Notes under the pieces: model-generated
What the model was told of the DNA's origin: nothing
Databases searched by the model: none
Seen by the model: the letters and a program-made list of their open reading frames with translations, nothing else
Position numbers and translations under genes: made by a program
Shown here: positions 54,970 to 61,917 of the stretch, piece after piece
Position numbering within the stretch: the stretch's first letter is position 1
Layout: every line of letters starts with the position of its first letter
DNA from: Pararobbsia silviterrae
Lineage (GTDB): Bacteria; Pseudomonadota; Gammaproteobacteria; Burkholderiales; Burkholderiaceae
Reading direction: 5' to 3'
Assembly (NCBI RefSeq): GCF_003628125.1
Contig: NZ_RBZU01000002.1
Location: forward strand, 556,891 to 620,890
DNA: 64,000 nucleotides

Positions 54970-55440
54970 ATGGGCTTGAACATAAGGCGCGTGATCACCG
55001 GACACGATGCGTCGCTGAAAGCCGTGGTCGTCGACGACGCGACGATGGCCGCGACGATTTCCCGGCCCGGCCAGGAAGTCTGCGTCGTCTGGGCCAGCGA
55101 TTGCGTGCCCGCCGACAATCTCGACCCGGCGGACGGGGCGACGCGCTCGACGGAGGCACGCATTGCCAACGGCGCGAGCTTCCGCATCGTGCGCTATGAC
55201 GCCGGCTGTTCCGGGCGCATGCATCGCACGCAGACGCTCGATTATGGGCTGGTGGTCGCCGGCGCGATCGTACTGGAGCTCGATGATGGCGTCGAAGTCG
55301 CGTTAGCCGCCGGCGATGTGCTCGTGCAGCGCGGCACGATCCATCGATGGTCCAATCGTGGCGACGAAGCGTGCACCGTTGCTTTCGTGCTGATCGATGC
55401 GTTGCCGATCGTGTTTGAAGACGGCGCTGCCGCCGTCTGA
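54970..55440 (+). CDS. Cupin-domain protein
   Basis: A 156-residue small barrel protein with a strong AAGGAGGGG ribosome site 5 bases before the ATG at 54970. The cupin core is at about 75-145: FRIVRYDAGCSGRMHRTQTLDYGLVVAGAIVLELDDGVEV with the metal His in RMHRTQTLDY, then LAAGDVLVQRGTIHRWSNRG with a second His. Motif 1 has one His less than the classical GxHxH set. Such proteins serve as dioxygenases, isomerases or sensor domains. It ends 2 bases before the convergent LeuD-like gene. Confidence 0.85.
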   Translation: MGLNIRRVITGHDASLKAVVVDDATMAATISRPGQEVCVVWASDCVPADNLDPADGATRSTEARIANGASFRIVRYDAGCSGRMHRTQTLDYGLVVAGAIVLELDDGVEVALAAGDVLVQRGTIHRWSNRGDEACTVAFVLIDALPIVFEDGAAAV

Positions 55441-55442
55441 CG

Positions 55443-55991
55443 CTAGGCCTGCTCGGGATGCCGGGCGAGCCAATCCTCGAGGGCGGCCTGCGTGCCGCCG
55501 GTGCTGACGATGGTGCTCAGCACGGGCGGCATCGCCGGAATGGTCAGATCGACACCGCGCGTGAAGTTGCGCAGTACCCCGGTCGAGAAATCCATTTCGA
55601 TCTCGTCGCCGGGGTCGGCCATGCCGTGCGGCGTGGGTGCGCCCGTGATCACCGGAATCGCGCGCGCGACGGCACGGCGCAGCATCTTGTACGGCATCGA
55701 CGTGCAGATGATCGACAGATCGAGCGCCGCCATGGCGATGAAGCCCTGCAGCCGCGGCTTGCCGCATGCGAAGTGCTTGCCGGCGATGACGATGTCGCCC
55801 GGGGCGATGCGCTGCGCCAGTTCCGGATCGATCGTCTCGAACAGGTGCGCGCGCAACACCGACGGGTCCATGACACGTTGCGCCGCGAAGCGCGCCGGAA
55901 TGATGCCGTCGTCGAGCGAGACCTCATCGGGAAGAACATGGCAGATGCCGCGCCGCACGAGGTTCGCGGTGGTTTCAGATGGTGTCGACAT
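55443..55991 (-). CDS. Aconitase-family small subunit, LeuD-like
   Basis: A 182-residue swivelling-domain subunit; GAGGG just upstream supports the ATG at 55989-55991, which lies inside the end of the large-subunit gene (17-base overlap). The core IAPGDIVIAGKHFACGKPRLQG corresponds to the GDIIVAGxNFGCGSSRE loop of LeuD, with Lys-Pro-Arg where Ser-Ser-Arg is usual. LDLSIICTSMPYKMLRRAVARAIPVI and GDEIEMDFSTGVLRNFTRG follow. With the large subunit it should hydrate or isomerise a di- or tricarboxylate. The altered loop suggests a substrate other than isopropylmalate. Confidence 0.85.
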   Translation of the reverse strand: MSTPSETTANLVRRGICHVLPDEVSLDDGIIPARFAAQRVMDPSVLRAHLFETIDPELAQRIAPGDIVIAGKHFACGKPRLQGFIAMAALDLSIICTSMPYKMLRRAVARAIPVITGAPTPHGMADPGDEIEMDFSTGVLRNFTRGVDLTIPAMPPVLSTIVSTGGTQAALEDWLARHPEQA

Positions 55992-57261
55992 AATCCCTCG
56001 GATCAACGATGCGGCCCGCCAGCGCCGAGGCGGCGACAGTGAGCGGGCTGCCTAGATAAGGTTCGCCACCGGGCGCGCCGAAGCGTCCGCTGTGATTGAT
56101 GGCCGCCGTGGAGATCGATACTTCGCCGGTACCGAGCGGCGCCATCAGTCCGTTGGCGCAGGGTCCGCATCCGGAGGGCAGCAGCATCGCCCCGGCTTCC
56201 ATGAAGATCTGGCTCAGACCGTCTCCGGCGAGGCGCTGCGCCGTCTGCACCGAGCCCGGCACGATGAACATGCGCACGCCGTCCGCGATGCGACGGCCGC
56301 GCAGCAGCGCTGCCGCGTCGGCGAAGTCCTCGTACATGCCGGATCCGCAGGAGCCGATGAATGCATGCTGTATCGGGCGGCCCTTCGCGTCGCCCACGGG
56401 CACCGCGTTTTCGGGGCCGCCCGGCAACGCGACCTGGGGCTCGATCTGTCCCAGATCGATTTCGATGCGGGCTTCGAACGCCGCGTGCGGATCGCTGGCG
56501 AACGCCGCAAACTGCGCGCGCTCGACATCGGGCGGCGCAACGTCGAACAGCACGCTGGCAATGCCGAGCTCCGTCACGGAGTTGCACAAGGCCACGCGCC
56601 CGGCGAGATCGAACGTCTCGGCACCCGGACCGCCGAACTCGATGACCCGGTAGTCGTAATCGACGGCCCAGCGGTTTTCCGCAAGCCCCTTGGTGAGCAC
56701 GAAGCCCACGTCCCGCGCATGGCTGCCGCGCGGCAGCCGCCCGACGAGGTCGACGCGGATGGTGGCGGGAACTTGCGTCCACAGCGTGCCCGTGGCCAGC
56801 ACCGTGGTCACTTCGGGCCCGACGCCGAAGGCCAGCGCGCCGACCGCGCCGAAGGTGGTGCAGTGCATGTCGTAGGAGAACACGACCATGCCCGGCCGCA
56901 CCATGCCGTTCTCGATGGGAAACAGATGGCCGTGGCCGCCGCGTCCCACGTCGAAGAAATGGCCGATATCCCAACGCTTGGAGATATCGCGGATCACCGT
57001 GCCGCGCGAGACGGCGGCGGGCGAACTGTAGGCCACCTCGTGGTCCGTCACGAACATGATCCGCTCGGGATGACGCAGCGCGCGATAGCCCAGGGCGCTC
57101 AGCTCGCGGTAGGCGCCTTCGGAGAAGCCGTCGTGAATCGTGACGAGATCCGGCTCCGGATAGACCACTTCACCGACCTCCACGTGCGTGCGGCCGGCCG
57201 CTCGGGCCAGCAGCTTCTGCACGGCCGTGCGCGACGGCGGGCTGTCAATCACCGATGCCAT
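55975..57261 (-). CDS. Aconitase-family large subunit, LeuC-like
   Basis: A 428-residue iron-sulfur dehydratase subunit from the ATG at 57259-57261 (GGAGG 10 bases upstream), overlapping the VOC gene end by 17 bases. The three [4Fe-4S] cysteines are visible in IGSCGSGMYEDF and PSGCGPCANG. Other conserved parts are MFVTDHEVAYSSPA, DVGRGGHGHLFPIENGMVRPGM, VFSYDMHCTTFGAVGALAFGVG, NSVTELGIASVLFD and NHSGRFGAPGGEPYLGSP. Biosynthetic leuCD genes usually sit with leuB; here the neighbours are a VOC protein and an amidohydrolase, pointing to a catabolic hydratase/isomerase. Confidence 0.9.
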   Translation of the reverse strand: MASVIDSPPSRTAVQKLLARAAGRTHVEVGEVVYPEPDLVTIHDGFSEGAYRELSALGYRALRHPERIMFVTDHEVAYSSPAAVSRGTVIRDISKRWDIGHFFDVGRGGHGHLFPIENGMVRPGMVVFSYDMHCTTFGAVGALAFGVGPEVTTVLATGTLWTQVPATIRVDLVGRLPRGSHARDVGFVLTKGLAENRWAVDYDYRVIEFGGPGAETFDLAGRVALCNSVTELGIASVLFDVAPPDVERAQFAAFASDPHAAFEARIEIDLGQIEPQVALPGGPENAVPVGDAKGRPIQHAFIGSCGSGMYEDFADAAALLRGRRIADGVRMFIVPGSVQTAQRLAGDGLSQIFMEAGAMLLPSGCGPCANGLMAPLGTGEVSISTAAINHSGRFGAPGGEPYLGSPLTVAASALAGRIVDPRDYVDTI

Positions 57262-58210
57262 GGGCCGCCGCCTCCGTGATCGTATTGGCAAAATCGGACG
57301 TGGGGTTGTGCGCCCCCGGTGCCGGCATGATGTTCGCCGGCGCCGTGCTGTCGAAGCGTTGCGTCGGCAAGTACAGTTCATGCATTGTGCCCCACGGATT
57401 CAGCCAGTAGTCGTAGATCTGGCCGCCCGGCGGGTGATAGCCGACGCCACGGATATGCGTGTATTTGTCGGTGCGCATCAGATGGCTGTGACCGATCAGC
57501 AGATCCTCGACGTCCTCCACGACGAACGATGCGTGCTGAAAGCCCGAACGCGGATTGCGATAGCAATTGAGGACATGGTGATCGACGAGCTCCTCGCCGC
57601 GGTCCAGTCGGTAGAAGCCGCCGACCGGATTGTCACGACTGCCGATATAGAAGATGTCGGTGCAGAGCAATCCGAGCCATTGGCTGAACCAGGCCAGCGT
57701 CTGCTCCATGTGCGGCGACGAGATCACGCCGTGGGACAGACGCCTGACGTGGGCAGGACCGAAGCGCAGCCGCCCGGGATTGCCCACCGTGCGCATCACG
57801 TCCTCGTCCCATGTCGGCGAGCGGTATTCGACGGGGAGCTCCGGCAGCGCCCGGATGCCGTGGACGATCTCGATGTTGAAACCGTTGTTCGGCTCCTTGA
57901 GCAGCACCCGCTTGCCGCCGCCGGGCTCGTCGACGTCGTGCACGCCGGACACCGCGTCCGGAAATCCGGCGACGCGATGCAGGTCTTCCTCACTGGCGGC
58001 GTAATAGGCCAGGCTGACGAAAGCGGATTCGCCCTTCTCGGTGATGTGGATGTGATGCGCCGGCCCCGTGCCTCGCATATAGAGCCGGTTGGCCGTCCGT
58101 TCGGACCGCACCATGCCGAAGTCGAGCAGGAACTGCTCCATCGTATCGAGATCGGGGGCGCGCAGCCTGACGTAGGCGATGTCAGATATCTTGATGCCGC
58201 GCGGCGTCAT
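57245..58210 (-). CDS. Vicinal-oxygen-chelate (extradiol-dioxygenase-like) protein, copy 2
   Basis: A 321-residue two-module VOC protein with GGGAGG 6 bases before its ATG. It parallels copy 1 at 47259: YVRLRAPDLDTMEQFLLDFGM, RLYMRGTGPAHHIHI, VDEPGGGKRVLLKEPNNGFNIEIVHG and RRLSHGVISSPHMEQTLAWF (His). It continues with DHHVLNCYRNPRSGFQHASFVVEDVEDL (His), GVGYHPPGGQIYDYW and TMHELY (Glu). All three probable Fe ligands are kept. It is first translated before the overlapping LeuC-like gene, so the dioxygenase product could be passed to the LeuCD-like enzyme. A role in ring cleavage is likely but unproven. Confidence 0.85.
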   Translation of the reverse strand: MTPRGIKISDIAYVRLRAPDLDTMEQFLLDFGMVRSERTANRLYMRGTGPAHHIHITEKGESAFVSLAYYAASEEDLHRVAGFPDAVSGVHDVDEPGGGKRVLLKEPNNGFNIEIVHGIRALPELPVEYRSPTWDEDVMRTVGNPGRLRFGPAHVRRLSHGVISSPHMEQTLAWFSQWLGLLCTDIFYIGSRDNPVGGFYRLDRGEELVDHHVLNCYRNPRSGFQHASFVVEDVEDLLIGHSHLMRTDKYTHIRGVGYHPPGGQIYDYWLNPWGTMHELYLPTQRFDSTAPANIMPAPGAHNPTSDFANTITEAAAHGIGD

Positions 58211-58248
58211 CGCGAACCTCCCGTGGTTGACGAAATGAACATGGCGGC

Positions 58249-59154
58249 TTACGTCCTATTGGCTTGCGGTGCGTGCGATGCGTGCGGTGCGCGTGTGGCG
58301 TCTTCGCCGAGCGAGGGATAGAGCGCGACCGCCGTCTGCCAGAAAATATTGTCCTGATCCTTCTCCGGCAGAAAGGCCAGTGCAGCCTTGGCCTCGTCGA
58401 CCTGCTGCGCGAGCGGGCCGGGCTCGTTGGGAAAGTTGGAGCCCCACATGATGCGGGAGGAGCCGAAGCGGTCGACGAGCTGTCCGAAGAATGTCTCGGC
58501 GGTGGCTCGGCCATCGTGCGCGCGGCGCACGTTGTTGGTGGTCAGCTTCAGGTACACCTGCGGATGGCGCGCAAGCGCGAACATCGGTGCCGACGCCGCA
58601 TAAGGCGCACCGTCCTCGATCGGCGAGAGCAGCAAATGATCGAGGATCAGCCGTACGCCGGGATAGCGCGACATGACGTCGAGCAGATGCGGCAGCGCCT
58701 CCTGTCGGATCGACAAGGCCACCGGGATGTCCATCGTCTGGCACTGCTCCCAGGCGGGATAGGTTCTCGGGTCGGCGATCCACGACGGGTCGGACTTGAC
58801 CGTGCTCCCCGCGGCGAACAGACGCAATCCGGACAAGCCGCGATCGACCCAATGACGGATTTGCGCGGGCGCATCCGGCTGCAGCACGTCGACCGAGAAT
58901 ACGCCGGCGAAACGGTCGCGCTGTCCTTCGATGGCATCCGCCACGTAGGCCGCGTTATAGCCATAGGTGGTCGAGGAGTGGACGATGGCGGCCTTGGCGA
59001 TGCCGGCGGCGTCCATCTCCCTCACGAGTCCGGGGAAATCCACGGGCCGCTGCTCCGACCAGGCGGAACGCTTGCCGCCCAGCGGCGTGATCGGATAGCG
59101 CGCCTTGTCCGGAGAAATGATGTGGGGATGCGTATCGATGATTCTCCTGCTCAC
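58249..59154 (-). CDS. Amidohydrolase (PF04909 type), paralogue B
   Basis: A 301-residue protein with a GTG start preceded by GGGAGACACC. It begins RRIIDTHPHIIS (HxH metal site) and is closely similar to the gene at 52112 over nearly the whole length, including PLGGKRSAWSEQRPVDF, KAAIVHSSTTYGY, GLSGLRLFAAGSTVKSD, VRLILDHLLLSP and MWGSNFP. It differs by a C-terminal tail of about 15 His/Ala-rich residues. It is the first gene of the minus-strand VOC-LeuCD operon. It may act on the same class of compound as paralogue A, with a different side group. Confidence 0.82.
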   Translation of the reverse strand: MSRRIIDTHPHIISPDKARYPITPLGGKRSAWSEQRPVDFPGLVREMDAAGIAKAAIVHSSTTYGYNAAYVADAIEGQRDRFAGVFSVDVLQPDAPAQIRHWVDRGLSGLRLFAAGSTVKSDPSWIADPRTYPAWEQCQTMDIPVALSIRQEALPHLLDVMSRYPGVRLILDHLLLSPIEDGAPYAASAPMFALARHPQVYLKLTTNNVRRAHDGRATAETFFGQLVDRFGSSRIMWGSNFPNEPGPLAQQVDEAKAALAFLPEKDQDNIFWQTAVALYPSLGEDATRAPHASHAPQANRT

Positions 59155-59513
59155 GGTGTCTCCCGAAATGATGGCGTCCTGCGAGGGGCGCGATGATGGA
59201 TCGGCGATGTTTGGCCGGATTAATCAGGCGATTCTAGGACTGCGTTATGCACAGCCTGAAATAAAACCCGCGCACGCATCATCTGTTTTTGCTGAGTCGG
59301 AAGTGATATGGCCCGTTGCGGCGTTCGATATTGACGCGATCCCTCTGCGATTCAGGTTTCACCATAAATAAAGATGACGGAGTCATCGGATTTTGCTTAC
59401 CCGTGGTGAGTGCCGGCGTCGAGTGATCTACTATTTGCCAACTTCCGCCGCTGGCGATAATCCGGCGAGCGGGGTCCGGCCATGTCCGGGCGATACTTAT
59501 ATAAGGAGACACG
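59155..59513. promoter_or_regulatory. Divergent intergenic region between amidohydrolase B and the MFS gene
   Basis: The 359 bases must contain promoters for the minus-strand amidohydrolase-VOC-LeuCD operon and for the MFS gene at 59514. The middle is AT-richer (ttctaggactgcgttatgcac, caccataaataaagatgac). No gene is supported. No operator was identified with confidence. Confidence 0.4.
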
Positions 59514-60707
59514 ATGGGCATCCGTAGCAACAAGGTCTGGCTTCACACGATCATCGTCTTCCTGGCCGGAAGCATCGCCACGGCGCTCGTGCCGCTGACG
59601 GTGCCGATCTTGGGACCGATCAGCAAGGAATTCGGCATCGCTGGCGCCAATCTCGGATGGATCGTGTCGTTTCCCACGCTGATCTGTGCGCTCGGCGCGT
59701 TGGCGTTCGGCGTGGTTGTCGACCTCACGGGAGACGTGCGGCTGCTGCTGGCGGGCATCGCGCTCGTGATCCTGGGCGATGCCGGCGTTTGCCTCGCGCC
59801 CGAGCTCTGGCTGCTGTTCGCGGCCCGCTTGTTCCAGGGGTTGGGCTACGTGTGCATTTCGGTGGCGGGGCCGGCTTTCATCCAGCGCACCACGACCGGC
59901 GAGACGCGGCGCGCCGCGATGGCGTTCTGGGCGGCGCATACGCCGGTCGGCTTCGCCGCAGCGGTGTTCATCGGCGCGCAACTGGTCGCCGCAGGCCTGT
60001 CGTGGCGCTTCAGCTTCGTCGGGCACGCGCTGGCCGCGCTGGTCGTCGGTTTGACGCTGTTCGCGCTGCGGCACGCGCGCTCCCGCACCGATATGCGCCG
60101 GTCGGCAGGCACGTGGCGGGTTTTGAGCACGCTTCCGCCCTATGTGGTCGGACTGGGCGCCTTGGCGGCGGGCATGCTTCAGGTCAGCGTCATGACCATG
60201 CTGCCGTCGATCCTGGCATCGCGGTATGGCTTTTCCGGACCCCAGTCGGCGCTCACCATCCTCGTGGCGATGCTGGCCAACTGGTGCGGTTCGATGGTGA
60301 TCGTCGGCACTCGCGTGCGCAAAAGCCCCGCGATGGCCTTGCCGGTCACGGCGGTCGTGGCAGCCGTATTCGGCTACAACATCGTCACGGGGCTCACTGG
60401 CGCGCTGCCGGCGACCTTAGCCTGCATCATGATCTTCACCGCGACGATCGGTGCCGCGAACTCGCTGGTCTGGTCGCTGATTCCGGCTGCAGTGCCGGCT
60501 CCCGAGGCTGCGGGCGCCACCGCCGGCCTCGTCACGCAGTGCTCGTTCATCGGCGTGCTGATCGGTCCGCCGACATTCTTCGCGATCCGTCATGAGAATC
60601 CGATGCTGATCGTCCTGCCGTTTGCATTGCTGACCATCCTGCTGCTCGTTCCGCTGATTGCCGAAGCCCGTTCGCGTGTGACGTGCGAGCCTTCGCGCGT
60701 CGCCTGA
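59514..60707 (+). CDS. MFS transporter
   Basis: A 397-residue twelve-helix transporter with AAGGAG 5 bases before the ATG. Helix 1 (VWLHTIIVFLAGSIATALVPLTVPIL) and the loop after helix 2 (AFGVVVDLTGDVRLLLAG) carry a degenerate MFS signature; helix 4 contains ARLFQGLGYVCISVAGPAFIQRTT. The second half has SVMTMLPSILASRYGFSGPQSALTILVAMLANWCGS. The basic residues of the usual A-motif are mostly missing. It may import the substrate or export an intermediate of the divergent operon. The family is clear and the substrate is not. Confidence 0.88.
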   Translation: MGIRSNKVWLHTIIVFLAGSIATALVPLTVPILGPISKEFGIAGANLGWIVSFPTLICALGALAFGVVVDLTGDVRLLLAGIALVILGDAGVCLAPELWLLFAARLFQGLGYVCISVAGPAFIQRTTTGETRRAAMAFWAAHTPVGFAAAVFIGAQLVAAGLSWRFSFVGHALAALVVGLTLFALRHARSRTDMRRSAGTWRVLSTLPPYVVGLGALAAGMLQVSVMTMLPSILASRYGFSGPQSALTILVAMLANWCGSMVIVGTRVRKSPAMALPVTAVVAAVFGYNIVTGLTGALPATLACIMIFTATIGAANSLVWSLIPAAVPAPEAAGATAGLVTQCSFIGVLIGPPTFFAIRHENPMLIVLPFALLTILLLVPLIAEARSRVTCEPSRVA

Positions 60708-60717
60708 CGTGGCGAGT

Positions 60718-60744
60718 GCCCGGCGACGGACGCGTCTGCCGGGC
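60718..60744. terminator. GC-rich hairpin after the MFS gene
   Basis: gcccggc and gccgggc form a 7-bp stem with a partly self-complementary inner part (gacgcgtc), 11 bases after the MFS stop. No T-run follows on the plus strand. A second short stem, cgttgat/atcaacg at 60847-60867, overlaps the stop codon of the convergent DUF4148 gene and may end that transcript. Confidence 0.35.
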
Positions 60745-60861
60745 CCCGCCGGCGGGACGGCGTGGACGATCCGCTTGCCGGCGGCGCGGCAGGGCGCCTT
60801 CTCGTATCCGCAGCAGAGCGCGTTCGTGTCCTGAGACCTCGTGACGCGTTGATTCGTGCGA

Positions 60862-61134
60862 TCAACGCTGGACGGTGCCGGAGGGGGGGGTGCCGACCGG
60901 CGCGCCATCGGCCACACGCGTGACGCCGTTACGCGCCGCCACTTTCTGTTCCGCGGCGGAAAGATCGGACGGGTAGGCCGGGCTGCTTTCGGTCGGGTTG
61001 TAGCCGGCCTGTTCAAGATTGGCGAGTTCCGCGACGCGTTGTGCACGCGTCGGCGCTTCTTGCGCCTGAGCCTGCAGGGCAAATCCGCAGGTCATCATCA
61101 ATGCCACGCCGGTACGAAAAAGAGTCTGTTTCAT
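60862..61134 (-). CDS. Small exported DUF4148-type protein
   Basis: A 90-residue protein from the ATG at 61132-61134. Residues 1-25 are a signal peptide (ALMMTCGFALQAQA/Q). The mature part, TRAQRVAELANLEQAGYNPTESSP followed by YPSDLSAAEQK, is the repeated LxxLxxAGYxP pattern of the DUF4148 family, abundant in Burkholderia. The family has no defined role; the proteins are periplasmic and often stress-induced. The gene stands alone, with an AT-rich promoter region to its right. Confidence 0.85.
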   Translation of the reverse strand: MKQTLFRTGVALMMTCGFALQAQAQEAPTRAQRVAELANLEQAGYNPTESSPAYPSDLSAAEQKVAARNGVTRVADGAPVGTPPSGTVQR

Positions 61135-61232
61135 GGTTTGCTCGCTTGGTGAAGACATCGTTGTGTTTCGGAAGGTTGAAATGATTATATAAGGGAAATC
61201 ACTTACCTGAAAACCATTAAATGCAACGATTC

Positions 61233-61252
61233 GTCACTCAATAAATAGTGAC
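61233..61252. promoter_or_regulatory. AT-rich spacer with inverted repeat upstream of DUF4148
   Basis: The stretch 61135-61475 has no recognised gene and is markedly AT-rich from about 61180 to 61330. Within it gtcact and agtgac face each other across 8 bases. This could be an operator for the DUF4148 gene or a weak stem. A possible -10-like tatataa occurs near 61190. Confidence 0.35.
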
Positions 61253-61475
61253 AAAAGACATTCCCGAGTTAAGCAAAATCAAATGAGAAAATCGAATTAT
61301 TTATTGGACTTTTTATTTTCGGGCCGGCTCGCGAAATAATCGGCTCACCGTGTCTTCAAATGGACGCTGTGACGATTGGACGATGCGTGACCTTAATCCC
61401 GCGCCGAGGTATCCCGCTCTAATGTGAGCGGCGATGCCGCGGGAGAAACCGTGTCACGAAGCAATTGCGGTGGGT

Positions 61476-61598
61476 GGAAGAACCGTCATCGGCGTTTTGA
61501 AGGAGGCCGATGCGGGCATGAAGGTCACGCAAGGGTGCCGTAGGCGCGGCATGTCCGACGCGATCTTCTGCGACTGCGCCGAGACGAGGATGGCGGTG
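61476..61598 (+). pseudogene. IS3-family OrfA (transposase helix-turn-helix) remnant
   Basis: Reading from about 61485, VIGVLKEADAGMKVTQGCRRRGMSDAIF matches the N-terminal HTH of IS3-type OrfA (IIGVLKEAEAGMKVxELCRRHGxSDATFYxW) with several substitutions. The usual YNWRAKYGGM has become CDCAETRMA. The typical MKKSRYTEEQ start is absent. The remnant stops where a strong hairpin begins. It is a decayed fragment. Confidence 0.75.
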
Positions 61599-61638
61599 AC
61601 ACCCCGTAGCGTCATGGCGCTACGGGGTGTCTGTTTTT
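61599..61638 (+). terminator. Perfect 13-bp hairpin with T-run
   Basis: acaccccgtagcg and cgctacggggtgt pair perfectly across a 6-base loop, and the plus strand continues ctgtttttctg. This is a textbook intrinsic terminator for a plus-strand transcript. Nothing upstream on that strand is an intact gene, only the OrfA remnant, so it may end an uncharacterised small RNA or be a relic. The stretch from 61639 to 61917 holds no recognised gene. Confidence 0.75.
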
Positions 61639-61917
61639 CTGATACGCAAAAAGGCCTGGTGCGGCCCGATGGATGTCGACGAATCGCGCGCTTGATTGAG
61701 GCAGCCTGTCGCTGTCGGATGCGGCGGCGCGACGCCCCGAGGCCCGCATGGCGCCGGTCACCGGCGGGATCTCGCGGGAAGGGGTCGCTCAGCCACACAG
61801 ATATGACGCGGGCGTGAATGCCATCGCAGAATGATTGAAGTTTTCCCTGAATTGGCCGTTAGTCCGACCTGGCGCCGGGTGCGCCAACGTAAAAAAAACG
61901 GTCAACTGGGGATTTTT

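Noticed and set aside
55443..57261. LeuCD-like pair considered as the housekeeping leucine-biosynthesis dehydratase
   Set aside because: No leuB is adjacent, the pair overlaps a VOC gene, and the small-subunit substrate loop differs from LeuD.
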